This document shows, piece by piece, positions 52,378-62,499 of a stretch of DNA of 64,000 bases; the stretch's first letter is position 1, and every line of letters begins with the position of its first letter. Source of the DNA: Komarekiella delphini-convector SJRDD-AB1 (GTDB taxonomy: Bacteria; Cyanobacteriota; Cyanobacteriia; Cyanobacteriales; Nostocaceae); the NCBI RefSeq assembly GCF_014831675.1, contig NZ_VJXY01000001.1:427324-491323 (forward strand), read 5' to 3'. The translations under genes were made by a program, and so were the position numbers. The notes under the pieces are model-generated. The model was not told where the DNA came from. It did no database searches and saw only the letters and a program-made list of their open reading frames with translations.

Positions 52378-53003
52378 AAGTTATATCCTTTTTTTACGCA
52401 GCGAGAAGTCTGAAGCTTTCTTCCCCGTAGGGATACCGTGAGCGCAGATAGTTTCCTTTGCGTTACTCTGCGCTTTCCTTAGCGCCCCTTTGCGTTTTAA
52501 AACCTTAATTTTCTTCTTTAACAGCACTTTCATGCCACTTACTTAATATAAAGCCAGATACGGCACTCAGACTAACGAAAATTGAGATTAGTGTAAGTTA
52601 AATGCTTACCACATATCACTTTGCACCCAACTGACATCTTTCCTTTAATAGATGGGTACTATAAGCTTACTCTGCTAACAACATCTTCATGAAGTTGCCT
52701 TCAGATAAAACAGATATCCGCAAACTTACTGTGAATTTATGGTGTTTTTATGCTTTGTTCTTCCAGAATTAATAATTTTCAAAAAATCGGTATTTCCCTG
52801 ATTAAATTAAACAATTTATCAATGATATAACTTTAATAAATTGTTTTTTGTAGCTATCTTAATTAAAAAAACAGTAAATCAATATGCAGTAGTCGTATAA
52901 CTATAATCTCAATTTTTGCCTCCAAAATCACTTTACAAGCATTCTTGATTTTACCGAAAATCATTCCATAATTCGCCACAAATCACTTGATAGGGAAGCA
53001 GCT
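52378..53003. other. Intergenic region upstream of hpsA
   Basis: A GCGTTACTCTGCGC-type dispersed repeat (about 52400-52500) is followed by an AT-rich stretch with no gene; it must hold the hps promoter on the right. AGGGAAG 7 bp before the hpsA ATG is a ribosome binding site. I see no clear -10/-35 that I can claim. Confidence 0.5.
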
Positions 53004-56000
53004 ATGTCTCGAAAGCGTCGGACATTCAAAGCAATAAAAAAAACCTTCATCCAAATTAGCAAGCAATTTTTATCTGCAATTAAAAAGCAAATTATTTGGC
53101 TACTGCGGAATTTTGTTGTCACAGGAAGAAAACGAAACTCAGTAAATGCCGGTTTTGTTTTACCAACAGTAGCAATGGTAAGTTTAGTAGTTGTACTACT
53201 AACAACTGCAATTTTATTTCGCTCTTTTGAACGCTCCAAAAATGCTAGTAATGTCCGAGTGAATGAGGCTACTCTTAATGCTGCGACTCCAGCAATTGAC
53301 CGCGCTAGAGCTAAATTAAACAAGCTATTTCAAGACGGGCGCCTACCACGAGCTACGCCAACAGATGATGCGTTGTACTCTACTTTAACAACAATACCCA
53401 ATATCAACGAATACACTTTTGGCGACGAAATTCAACTACAGCTGACTCAAGGCTCAGACAATTTAAAGACAGCATGGCTGTACCCTGTAGATACCGACAA
53501 CAACGGCAAATTTGATAGCTACACTCTTTATGGAATTTACTTTAAAAATCCTCCAATAGCCAGTGGTGCATATACCCGCGCTAGAAATTCTCTAGAGGCG
53601 AGAACTCCACCCATGACTGCTGGTAGTGTGAGTGGAGATTGTGGAGATACCCTAGGCACGAGCGCCACCTTGGTAGGTAACACTGGCTGGTTTAATATTG
53701 GCGGAAAATTAAAAAAAGCCTTTTTTGCTTACACTGCAACTGTTCCTATTACCACTACACCTACAGATACTACTAACTATGAGAAATACAAAGGTAATAA
53801 AGGTTTTTCTGCCATAGAGTATCAGCAAGAACGCGTACAACTTCCTCTGGTTAATAATGCTGTTATTTATGAGGATGACATAGGACTTACTCCCGGCCCT
53901 GCCTTTAGATTGAACGGGCGGATTTTTACTAATAGTAATTTCCTTACTGGTTCACCAGGAAGTGGTGTCACTTTATATCAAGTTAGCAGTAAAGCATCCT
54001 GCTTCTATGAAGATGACAATGCCAAAATTATTCTGGGTGGGAATTTAGGCGCTGGTGGATTTACAGATGCAAGTGATTTGGGTACTACTAGCAAAGTTCA
54101 TCTATACAAAGGAAAAAGCACTGATCCTGATTTAACCTCTGAAGTTACGGCTAACAAATCAGTTGGTGGAAATCCAAACAATATAGCCTACAACAGCCTA
54201 GCTTATGTACAACGTATCAATCGCTTAGTGAGTGCTCATATTACTGCTGCAACTGCTGATCCACAAGAGGTTATAGATAATATTGCTAAAGAAAAAACGA
54301 AGCTTGGTTTACCAAGTTACACCACAGAAGAAAATGAAAGAATACGACGACAACAACTAGAGCTTTACTTTAAAAGACGCACTCGCCGTGTACCTTATGC
54401 AGAGGTTGGTTTTGGTGGCGATGCTCTAGGAAATTACAAAGTAGGGGGTAGCCAAGAAACTGAAATACTTCAAGGCAGTGGTAACACGTTACGTCCACCA
54501 GATCCTTGGATATATCCCATCAAACCTAGTGATGGTACAAGTAATACTGGTCTGGCATTAAGGACTAATACAGGCGATGCTACAAAGCTTTTACCTGGTG
54601 CAACCGAACCAACTAAACTGCAAAAACAGTTGGGAGGTATAGAGCAATTTTTGGGTGACAGGGTTTTGATGGGTAACAACCTCCCTGAACTCTGGTGGAA
54701 CGGAACAAGCTTTGTTGGGCCAAATCCGCAAGATACCCAAAATATCACAGGTATTGTATGGGATGACGGAGATGGAACTCGTACTCGTCGTAGTCGTGTA
54801 GAAATACTGGCTGATTTAGGAGCTACAGACCGAGATAAAGACTGGGAATTAGCAGCTGCTAAAGTGCCGACTAATCCCCAAGACCCTGCTGGTGGCTTAC
54901 GAGTGGTAACTGGTGCTGGGATTTATCTGCCTAGTGGTTATACTGTCACTGAGACTAGTGCTCAGTACACAGCAGCCAAAACTGCTACAGACAAAATCTG
55001 GTCAGATATGATGCCAGTTATTTCTACCGCTGCAACTGCAACTGCTACCAGTACTAAGGATACAGATATCGCATTTCCAGATAACGCAAATACACCTTAC
55101 CTGCGGATGCGGGCGACAGTGGTTTATCACTATAACATTGCAAGCTACAATCAGCAGACTCCAGCACCTATTGCTTGTATTAGCAGCTACTACGATCCTA
55201 CTAATAGCATTAGAGCTAGAAATCAAGAAGGTCTACCTAATGCCTCCCCTATTGGCTCTGACCCTAGTACAAATGTCACTGCTGCCAATGCTGGGAATTC
55301 CAATAACGGCATAGTTTACGCTGCTCCTGATATTGCTAGTGGCGAAACAACTTATGCAGCAGTCCTGAGTTACCAAGCCCAATTAAAATATCCCAATGGA
55401 CGTTTGGTGAATGAGCCACTTCAAAAGGCTCTGGCAAAAACTGCCGCTAATCGTACTCTTTCAGAAAGATCTGCTGTTGAGTCTGCACTTTGCGCTCTCC
55501 AAATTTCAGATGGCACTATTAGCGTTCAGAGTACTCCTGTCATTCCTCACGGCGCAATTATGGAAACTGCCTTTCTTGATGCTAGGCAGATTAAGGCAAT
55601 TCATGCAGACAATCCAGCAACCCCATCTGACCCAGCTAACCCACCGATATTAGAAACATTTACAAATGCAGATGGGGGCGCTGTAATACCATCAGCTATA
55701 GACTACAATCTTCCCATTCAAGATCGTCAACCTCTAGAAATTCGCACCACAGTATTAGATATCAATAAGCTGCGAGAAAAAACTATTAGTGGTGGCGTAA
55801 CGACAGCAACCGAATATTTACTACCCAACAGCGGTATTATCTACGCTACTCGTGATGACGCACTTTTGGATGCGAGTGCAACAGGAATAAACCAGAAGAC
55901 AGAAAGCCCTGTTGACTTTAAACTTGACCCGACTCGCCGTCCTAACGCCATTATGTTAATCAATAGTGACCTTAGCAATGACGGCCCAATCTGGCGAACG

Positions 56001-57626
56001 TTGGGTTATAGAGATACAGAAAAAGGGCTAATTTTAGCTTCCAACTTGCCTGTATATGTTAAAGGCAACTTCAATCGTCATACTCAACAAGAGTTTACAA
56101 CAGCACTGGCAGATGATTGGAACAACTTTTATACTCGCACCGCAGCTCAACGCAATGTCCACTTTGCTTGTCGCTCAGGTGATCCGAGGCTGCCAAATTG
56201 TACTACTGGGGATAAATGGCGACCTGCAAGTATAATAGCCGATGCTGTAACCCTACTCTCTAATAACTTCCAGTTGGGTTTCCGCAACGAGGGAGACTAT
56301 GACCTGAACAACAACCTGGGGGATACGAATTCTATTAACCAGTTTAAACAAAATGGCTTTTCTACTAATTTACATGTCACCAATGCTCAATGGTATGATC
56401 CAGCTACAACAAATACAGAGGTTCCTCCTGTAGTCAGTAGTTCCTACCTCAACAACTTTGTTACACCAGTTCAGCGACGAGGGAAATTCAACGAGTATTT
56501 AATGGAAGTCTGCGAAAAACTACCTGTCTCAGCGTGTACACCTCAAGACTGGAAAGTTAAGCCATCCACAAACGAAACCTCATGGAATATTGCTGGTGGT
56601 ATTGTAGGTAAATCGAGAGGAGATAAAACGGCAACACCAGAAGTGCCCAGTGAAATCGAGTCGGGTACAACGGCTGTTCCTCCTATTGCTGCATATCAAC
56701 GCTACCCCCGTCGAGTTGCTTTCAAACGCTACACTCAAGCTGATGTTGATGCCTATGCAGGCCCTAGTCCGACACCACAATTAGGTGCGTTATTTTTTAA
56801 TGCTAGTGGCAAGCCAGTTATTCTAGGAATTGATGGAGGCATAGTCAAGGAGTATAGCCTTGGAAATAATACTGTTCAACCTCCATTAGTAAATAATGCT
56901 AAAGCTTTGTGGTTTAAGACAAGCAATGATGACAAAGCAATTGATGCTAGCAACCCAGGTTATTTGCAAGCTAGCTTCACAGCAGACGTAACGCCAGAGA
57001 ACCAACCTATATTGCAGCCAGTCTTACAAATCAATATGCCTTTTGGTTCGCCTCAAACACCAAACAGTAGTACAATCGTGGGCCCTGATAGTGGCAACTA
57101 TCATAACAACTGGTTGCAAATAGCTAGCGAAACCACCTTCAATTTGGTCGCTGCGGCTGGAGATACTCCCCCACGTCCCGCTGAAGATAATGGTGGTTTG
57201 CATAACTTTGTGCGGTTTTTGGAAAACTGGAACTCAACCGGCGGTACAGCGGATGCTACAAAAGCTAGAATTAGTGGCTCCTTTATCCAGTTCAAACGCA
57301 GTGCTTATGCTACAGGCCCATTTAGAGCCTTGTTATCAGGTGAGTATAAGATTACTGGAAACCAGCGCAGAGCTCCTTTCTACATCGCTCCTGGAAGGCA
57401 GTGGGGTTATGATGTAGGGCTACTGTCACAATCACCTGACTTGTTTGCCCAAAAATTGGTGAGAACGCCAGACGATCTGCCGGATGAATACTTCCGAGAA
57501 GTTGGGCGAGATGACCTCTGGGTAGCAACTTTGCTGTGTGCAAAAGACCCTAAAGGAACCGTTGCTGTGAGTGATGATACTTATGTAATTGACCAAGATC
57601 AACGTCCTTCTAGCTGTCAATCATAA
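53004..57626 (+). CDS. hpsA: Hormogonium polysaccharide biosynthesis protein HpsA
   Basis: This very large 1540-residue protein opens the hps cluster. A basic N-terminus (MSRKRRTFKAIKK) leads to a prepilin-like segment, AGFVLPTVAMVSLVVVLLTT (residues 49-68), where the cleavage-type Gly-Phe-x-x-Pro is kept but Glu5 is Thr, as in PilX-like minor pilins. The rest is exported, repeat-poor and Asn/Thr/Ser-rich, without known catalytic motifs. HpsA is needed in Nostoc punctiforme for hormogonium polysaccharide and motility; that role is carried over by homology. It is followed 24 bp later by pseudopilin genes, consistent with a pilin-like secretion complex. No frameshifts. Confidence 0.9.
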   Translation: MSRKRRTFKAIKKTFIQISKQFLSAIKKQIIWLLRNFVVTGRKRNSVNAGFVLPTVAMVSLVVVLLTTAILFRSFERSKNASNVRVNEATLNAATPAIDRARAKLNKLFQDGRLPRATPTDDALYSTLTTIPNINEYTFGDEIQLQLTQGSDNLKTAWLYPVDTDNNGKFDSYTLYGIYFKNPPIASGAYTRARNSLEARTPPMTAGSVSGDCGDTLGTSATLVGNTGWFNIGGKLKKAFFAYTATVPITTTPTDTTNYEKYKGNKGFSAIEYQQERVQLPLVNNAVIYEDDIGLTPGPAFRLNGRIFTNSNFLTGSPGSGVTLYQVSSKASCFYEDDNAKIILGGNLGAGGFTDASDLGTTSKVHLYKGKSTDPDLTSEVTANKSVGGNPNNIAYNSLAYVQRINRLVSAHITAATADPQEVIDNIAKEKTKLGLPSYTTEENERIRRQQLELYFKRRTRRVPYAEVGFGGDALGNYKVGGSQETEILQGSGNTLRPPDPWIYPIKPSDGTSNTGLALRTNTGDATKLLPGATEPTKLQKQLGGIEQFLGDRVLMGNNLPELWWNGTSFVGPNPQDTQNITGIVWDDGDGTRTRRSRVEILADLGATDRDKDWELAAAKVPTNPQDPAGGLRVVTGAGIYLPSGYTVTETSAQYTAAKTATDKIWSDMMPVISTAATATATSTKDTDIAFPDNANTPYLRMRATVVYHYNIASYNQQTPAPIACISSYYDPTNSIRARNQEGLPNASPIGSDPSTNVTAANAGNSNNGIVYAAPDIASGETTYAAVLSYQAQLKYPNGRLVNEPLQKALAKTAANRTLSERSAVESALCALQISDGTISVQSTPVIPHGAIMETAFLDARQIKAIHADNPATPSDPANPPILETFTNADGGAVIPSAIDYNLPIQDRQPLEIRTTVLDINKLREKTISGGVTTATEYLLPNSGIIYATRDDALLDASATGINQKTESPVDFKLDPTRRPNAIMLINSDLSNDGPIWRTLGYRDTEKGLILASNLPVYVKGNFNRHTQQEFTTALADDWNNFYTRTAAQRNVHFACRSGDPRLPNCTTGDKWRPASIIADAVTLLSNNFQLGFRNEGDYDLNNNLGDTNSINQFKQNGFSTNLHVTNAQWYDPATTNTEVPPVVSSSYLNNFVTPVQRRGKFNEYLMEVCEKLPVSACTPQDWKVKPSTNETSWNIAGGIVGKSRGDKTATPEVPSEIESGTTAVPPIAAYQRYPRRVAFKRYTQADVDAYAGPSPTPQLGALFFNASGKPVILGIDGGIVKEYSLGNNTVQPPLVNNAKALWFKTSNDDKAIDASNPGYLQASFTADVTPENQPILQPVLQINMPFGSPQTPNSSTIVGPDSGNYHNNWLQIASETTFNLVAAAGDTPPRPAEDNGGLHNFVRFLENWNSTGGTADATKARISGSFIQFKRSAYATGPFRALLSGEYKITGNQRRAPFYIAPGRQWGYDVGLLSQSPDLFAQKLVRTPDDLPDEYFREVGRDDLWVATLLCAKDPKGTVAVSDDTYVIDQDQRPSSCQS

Positions 57627-57650
57627 AATCTTAGAAACTGGTGATAAGCA

Positions 57651-58328
57651 ATGATTAAACGCAAACAACAGCTAATAAGCTGCCCTTCTGGTGAGTCTGG
57701 TTTTACGATTATTGAGTCGTTGGTAGCAATACTCGTAGTTTCTATTTTACTAACAGCGATCGCACCTGTAATCGTCCTGGCAACAGCAACCCGCGTTCAG
57801 TCTAGGCGGGTAGAACTGGCAACCCAAGCGGCAAAAACATTTATTGATGGTGTCAGAACTGGAGCAATTGCAGCGCCAGGTGCAATTACTCCAGCATTAG
57901 ATGCACCAAGCACGACTATTAAAAGAAATCTTGTAGATAGACCAGGCGACTATTTAATTAATACTACAAAAATGCCTGTTCCTACGGCATCGACTACTTT
58001 GTATTGCTTTAACAAAAATGGTCTGCTAAATCCACCCAATTGTACTAGCGATTTGTTTTACATTCAGGCTAATCGAATTGTTCAAAGTACTGGTGCAAAC
58101 GATGGCTACCGTCTGGGAATTCGAGTTTATCGGGCAGATGCGGACTTTACAAAAACTCTAACTGCCAGCACAGGTACTACTAAAAATACACAAAAACCTT
58201 TTACAGGCGGGTTGGGTGAACGTCAAGCACCATTGATAGAAATGACAACCGACATTGCTAGTACTAACACTTCATTTCAAGCTTTATGTCAACGTCTTGG
58301 TACTGCAACCAATCAAGCCTGTCAATAA
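57651..58328 (+). CDS. hpsB: Hps pseudopilin HpsB
   Basis: This 225-residue type IV pilin-like protein has a prepilin peptidase site in SGFTIIESLVAILVVSILL (Gly-Phe-Thr-x-x-Glu), preceded by a leader of about 22 residues. The hydrophobic helix spans the membrane and the C-terminal part is exported, with a Cys-rich loop (TTLYCFNKNGLLNPPNCTSD). Its position just after hpsA and before two more pseudopilins matches the published hps order. These proteins are thought to form a short pseudopilus that helps export the hormogonium polysaccharide. Confidence 0.88.
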   Translation: MIKRKQQLISCPSGESGFTIIESLVAILVVSILLTAIAPVIVLATATRVQSRRVELATQAAKTFIDGVRTGAIAAPGAITPALDAPSTTIKRNLVDRPGDYLINTTKMPVPTASTTLYCFNKNGLLNPPNCTSDLFYIQANRIVQSTGANDGYRLGIRVYRADADFTKTLTASTGTTKNTQKPFTGGLGERQAPLIEMTTDIASTNTSFQALCQRLGTATNQACQ

Positions 58329-58396
58329 AAGACTGGGCAAATTCACATTATGAAATTGATAGCTGTGTATCTATACAGTAAAGAGAATACCGCAAC

Positions 58397-59428
58397 ATGA
58401 TGAGGACACTAAAATTCCTGCTCAGCAAGCAGATGCGACGCTCTCAAGGTGTTGAACAAGTTGGTGGTTTCACCATGATTGAATTGCTGATAGCTATGAT
58501 TCTGGCATTCCTTGTCATCACCCCATTGATGGGATTCATGATCAACATTATGAATACAGACCAGCAGGAGCAAGCCAAGGCAAATTCTGAGCAAGAAATC
58601 CAAGCTGCACTGGATTATATTGCTCGTGATTTACAGCAAGCAATTTATATCTATGATGCTACTGGAATTGGTTGTCTAACTGGTACTGCTGATACTAATA
58701 CTCCTAGCACTTGCCCAAATGCAGGTACAACTGGCAATCAACTACCTAGCCCAACCGCGACAGATAGAGTTCCTGTTCTTGTCTTTTGGAAACGAGAATT
58801 AGTTAGCCAAGCAATTACAATTACAGGCAGCCAAAAAGATGATACTTTTGTGTACTCATTAGTTGCCTACTATTTAATTAAAGACACTAGTGCTACTTGG
58901 TCTAAAGCTGCTCGTATCGCCAGATGGCAAATTAGGGATGGCATAGCAGATCCCAGCAGTACACAAACTTGTGGAAAGTATTTAGCAGGTCAGTGTCCTA
59001 GTCCAGGCTTTGCCCCATTTAAGCTCGATGGAGTCGGCACACTAGCCGAAAAGATGAATGCTTGGACAAAAGCCACAGCCACTTATACTGCCGATAGCAT
59101 AGTGCTTGTTGACTTTATTGACCAAACCAAAACTGACGACGTACCAGCAGCGCCAGCGGTAACATGCCCTCCTAACTCCGCTAGCATCACATGGTCAAAA
59201 GTATCACCAAACACAGCCAGCTTCAATACTCGTGCTACAGGTAAAATGACTAGTTTTTATGCCTGTGTCGATAGAGTTAACACAACAGCACAGGTATTTT
59301 TACGAGGAAACGCGCTTGCTCGTATCGAAAACGATTCAACTAAACTGAATTACACTGAGAGCAAAAAAACTTATTTTCCAACTGCAAGTGTACGAGTACA
59401 AGGACGCGGATACTTGTATACCAAGTAA
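58397..59428 (+). CDS. hpsC: Hps pseudopilin HpsC
   Basis: This 343-residue pseudopilin of the PilW/PulJ-like type has cleavage motif VGGFTMIELLIAMILAFLVI near residue 25, with Glu5 intact. The long exported domain holds several Cys pairs (GIGCLTGTADTNTPSTCPN, TCGKYLAGQCPS) and ends YFPTASVRVQGRGYLYTK, resembling the C-terminal of large minor pilins. It lies 68 bp after HpsB, on the same strand. Expected partner of HpsB and HpsD in the pseudopilus tip. The start is a double Met; either may be used. Confidence 0.88.
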   Translation: MMRTLKFLLSKQMRRSQGVEQVGGFTMIELLIAMILAFLVITPLMGFMINIMNTDQQEQAKANSEQEIQAALDYIARDLQQAIYIYDATGIGCLTGTADTNTPSTCPNAGTTGNQLPSPTATDRVPVLVFWKRELVSQAITITGSQKDDTFVYSLVAYYLIKDTSATWSKAARIARWQIRDGIADPSSTQTCGKYLAGQCPSPGFAPFKLDGVGTLAEKMNAWTKATATYTADSIVLVDFIDQTKTDDVPAAPAVTCPPNSASITWSKVSPNTASFNTRATGKMTSFYACVDRVNTTAQVFLRGNALARIENDSTKLNYTESKKTYFPTASVRVQGRGYLYTK

Positions 59429-59466
59429 AAGCTGAAAATCAAAGGACTATTTAATAGCAGCTGATT

Positions 59467-60147
59467 ATGGAAAATTTAAGTTTGAAGTTGCACCCCGGTA
59501 ACTGGAATAGGAACAGTAAACAGCGATATCTGGTTAACAGGCTGCGCTATGCTTCTAGATACACCCGACATGATGCTGGCTTTAGTTTACTGGAATTAAT
59601 CGCAGTGGTGTTGATGATAGGTATTTTAGGTGCGATCGCGGCTCCTGGTTGGCTTGCCTTTGTAAATAGACAGCGGGTAAATAAGGCTAATGACGCTGTT
59701 ATAGCTGCGTTACAGGAAGCACAGCGAGAAGCTAAAAAGAAAAAACTAAGCTACAGTGTCAGCTTTACAACTGATATCACCACTAAAGTTACACAAATTG
59801 CCATACATCCCAAGGGTTCTACACCTAACAGTTTTTGGCGTGATTTGGGTGGAGATTTGGGAATTCAACCGGGACAGGTATTGCTTGGTACAAATCTTAG
59901 CGAAGTAAATACCGTCAGTTCGCTCACATATGCTTCTAGCTTTAATAGCAGCGCACCACAAACGATTACTTTTGATTACATGGGTATTTTGGCACCTAAG
60001 ACTAACAATAATGCTCCTGATACGGGTTTAAAAGTTGTATTAGCTGTACCCCAAGGAAATAATAGTGCTAGCAATGTGAAGCGGTGCGTGATTGTTGATA
60101 CTCTAATTGGAGGAATGCGAACAGCGAAAGACTCTCAATGCAATTAA
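59467..60147 (+). CDS. hpsD: Hps pseudopilin, GspH/FimT-like (HpsD)
   Basis: This 226-residue protein has a long basic leader (about 41 residues) before DAGFSLLELIAVVLMIGILG, the prepilin motif with Glu5. The GspH-like fold follows, with FVNRQRVNKANDAVIAALQE, ARE-type helix KKKKLSYSVSF and end VKRCVIVDTLIGGMRTAKDS. The same C-terminal pattern (KRCVIVSTIIGGMRT) recurs in the truncated protein at 63476, so the two are paralogues within the locus. Lies 38 bp after hpsC. Assigned to hpsD by order and type; the exact letter is by synteny. Confidence 0.85.
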   Translation: MENLSLKLHPGNWNRNSKQRYLVNRLRYASRYTRHDAGFSLLELIAVVLMIGILGAIAAPGWLAFVNRQRVNKANDAVIAALQEAQREAKKKKLSYSVSFTTDITTKVTQIAIHPKGSTPNSFWRDLGGDLGIQPGQVLLGTNLSEVNTVSSLTYASSFNSSAPQTITFDYMGILAPKTNNNAPDTGLKVVLAVPQGNNSASNVKRCVIVDTLIGGMRTAKDSQCN

Positions 60148-60364
60148 ATAAATTTGTTTGGTAGCGAAATGCTGCAAAAATTTCTGTAATCATACGGTAC
60201 GGGAAACTGCACCTTAAGAGCAAAATTGTAATATTAGATCTAAGTTTCTGGTTTTAAACATTATTGTTTACTTGTAACCAATTAGCCATACAATACGCCC
60301 TATTGCATTTTTAACATTCGCTGGCATATCAAAAAGTACTTTAACAAAATATAAATTTGGGAAG

Positions 60365-61333
60365 ATGACTGAGAGCCTTGACTTTACTGTAGCTATCCCA
60401 ACTTACAACGGTGAAAGTCGTTTGCCTGAACTACTGGAGCGGCTGCAAAACCAAATTGATACAGAAAATTTAACTTGGGAAATTATAGTTGTAGATAATA
60501 ACAGCACCGATAACACGAAGAAAGTTGTTCAAACCTATCAACAAAATTGGCAATGCCTTTACCCTTTAAAGTATTGCTTTGAAGCACGACAGGGAGCAGC
60601 TTATGCTCGAAAACGAGCAGTTGAAGAAGCTAAAGGCAAATTTATAGGTTTTTTAGACGATGATAATTACCCGATATCAACCTGGGTAGCCGCAGCTTAT
60701 GCTTTTGGTCAAAAGTATCTTAAAGCGGGAGCTTATGGTAGCCAGATTCACCCTGACTGGGAAGTAGAACCACCGCAAAACTTTCAGCGAATTGCTCCAT
60801 TTTTGGCAATTACAGAGCGAGGAAATTTACCGCTACTGTATGAACCTGCAAAAAAATTGCTACCGCCTTCTGCCGGACTTGTTATCCGCAGACAAGCTTG
60901 GTTAGAAAGCGTACCAGATCATTCTATTTTAACTGGTAGAATTAACGGTAATATGCTCACCAGTGAAGACTTGGAAATGCTGTCATACATTCAAAAATCA
61001 GGATGGGAAATTTGGTATAACCCAGAGATGGAAATTTATCATAAAATACCAATTTTTCGATTGCAAAAAGCCTATTTAATTCCATTTTTTCGAGGTATTG
61101 GGCTTAGTCGTTATATTACTAGGATGGTAAATATAAAACCTATATATAGACCAGCTACTTGTTTAGCTTATATGATAAATGATTTACGTAAAATTGGTTT
61201 TCACTTAATTAAATATAAAACAAAATTAAAAACTGATTTGGTAGCAGCTTGTGAAATGCAACTTTTTTTAAGTAGCTTCATTAGTCCTTTTTATCTTTGG
61301 AAAAACGGATATTTAAAAACAAATCATAAATAA
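60365..61333 (+). CDS. hpsE: Hps glycosyltransferase, family 2 (HpsE)
   Basis: This 322-residue GT-A glycosyltransferase shows FTVAIPTYNGESRLPELLER at the start, EIIVVDNNSTDNTKKVVQTY, QGAAYARKRAVEEAKGKFIG and FLDDDNYPISTWV, the metal-binding D-D-D region. Polar acceptor-side blocks include LLPPSAGLVIRRQAWLE and MLTSEDLEMLSYIQKSGWEI. It should transfer a sugar to the growing hormogonium polysaccharide on the cytosolic face. It is about half identical by eye to the next gene, so a tandem duplication. A 217-bp spacer after hpsD could hold an internal promoter. Confidence 0.85.
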   Translation: MTESLDFTVAIPTYNGESRLPELLERLQNQIDTENLTWEIIVVDNNSTDNTKKVVQTYQQNWQCLYPLKYCFEARQGAAYARKRAVEEAKGKFIGFLDDDNYPISTWVAAAYAFGQKYLKAGAYGSQIHPDWEVEPPQNFQRIAPFLAITERGNLPLLYEPAKKLLPPSAGLVIRRQAWLESVPDHSILTGRINGNMLTSEDLEMLSYIQKSGWEIWYNPEMEIYHKIPIFRLQKAYLIPFFRGIGLSRYITRMVNIKPIYRPATCLAYMINDLRKIGFHLIKYKTKLKTDLVAACEMQLFLSSFISPFYLWKNGYLKTNHK

Positions 61334-61342
61334 TTGACTATT

Positions 61343-62320
61343 ATGACTGAGTTACTAATTGAAAGTCTAGATATAACTATAGCCATTCCTACATATAACG
61401 GTGCAACTCGTTTACCTAAGATTTTGGATAAGCTTTTGGCCCAGACGGGAGTAGAACACCTTAATGGAGAAATTATTATTGTGGATAATAATAGTTTCGA
61501 TAATACGTATGAGGTAATAGAGAGTTACCAAAAAATCTGCAATAGTAAATTTCCATTGAGATACTTTTTAGAAACCGAACAGGGAGCCGCCTTTGCAAGA
61601 CTGCGTGCAGTACGCGAAGCCAGAGGTGAACTCATCGCATTTTTAGATGATGATAACCTCCCCGCTCCTAATTGGTTAGCAGAAGCTTATACTTTTGGGG
61701 TTGAGCATCCTCAAGCAGGCGTTTGGAGTGGACAAATTCATGGTGATTTTGAAGTAAAACCACCGGAAGAGTTTGAGAGAATCCAAGCTTTTCTCGCTAT
61801 CAGAGAACACGGACTAGAACCACATTTATTTGATGCTGCTAATTTAAGACTTCCCCCTGGTGCGGCTCTTGTTGTTCGTAAACAAGCGTGGCGTGAGAAT
61901 GTTCCACAACGACCTAAATTGAGTGGAAAATTACCTGGCATTTTGGTGCAGGGTGATGACTATGAACCATTGCTTTACATCCACTATGCAGGCTGGGAAA
62001 TTTGGTATAACCCAAATATGCATACTTATCATCAAATACCACATTGGCGATTAGAAAAAGATTATTTACTAACTCTGGCTCGTGGCTGTGGTTTGTGTAT
62101 TTGTCAGTTACGCTTGATCAATACTAAAAACTGGCAAAAACCGATAATCTTTGTAAGAACCTTTTTGGGTAATTTGCGCCGAGTCTTAGAGCATTTAATT
62201 AAGTATAGAGGTAAAATAAAAAGTGATTTAATCGCACTTTTTGAAATCCAATTTTACTTGGGTAGTATGATCAGCCCTTTTTATTACTTAAAAATAAATC
62301 TACAAAAATTAACTAATTAA
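61343..62320 (+). CDS. Hps glycosyltransferase, family 2 (HpsE/HpsF paralogue)
   Basis: This 325-residue paralogue of the preceding enzyme has ITIAIPTYNGATRLPKILDK, IIIVDNNSFDNTYEVI, QGAAFARLRAVREARGELIA and FLDDDNLPAPNWLAEAY, all equivalent to the first copy, and LPPGAALVVRKQAWRENVP on the acceptor side. The frame opens with TTG at 61334, but the ATG at 61343 gives MTELLIESLDITIAIP, so I use that, 9 bp after the previous stop. It is likely co-translated with hpsE. Specific hps letter (E or F) is uncertain because both copies are alike. Confidence 0.85.
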   Translation: MTELLIESLDITIAIPTYNGATRLPKILDKLLAQTGVEHLNGEIIIVDNNSFDNTYEVIESYQKICNSKFPLRYFLETEQGAAFARLRAVREARGELIAFLDDDNLPAPNWLAEAYTFGVEHPQAGVWSGQIHGDFEVKPPEEFERIQAFLAIREHGLEPHLFDAANLRLPPGAALVVRKQAWRENVPQRPKLSGKLPGILVQGDDYEPLLYIHYAGWEIWYNPNMHTYHQIPHWRLEKDYLLTLARGCGLCICQLRLINTKNWQKPIIFVRTFLGNLRRVLEHLIKYRGKIKSDLIALFEIQFYLGSMISPFYYLKINLQKLTN

Positions 62321-62499
62321 TTAGCTATTTATTCATTGTTTATTATTTCTGTCACTTAATCTGAATAAATAGTACCACTTAAGTCATGCTCGAAAGCAAC
62401 AGTTAAATAATAATTTAATCTATTTTTTACATAGAAATGTTAGTTTGGCAAAATTACAGGGAAAACTATATTTGTGACCTTTGATAATAAATCAATCAG

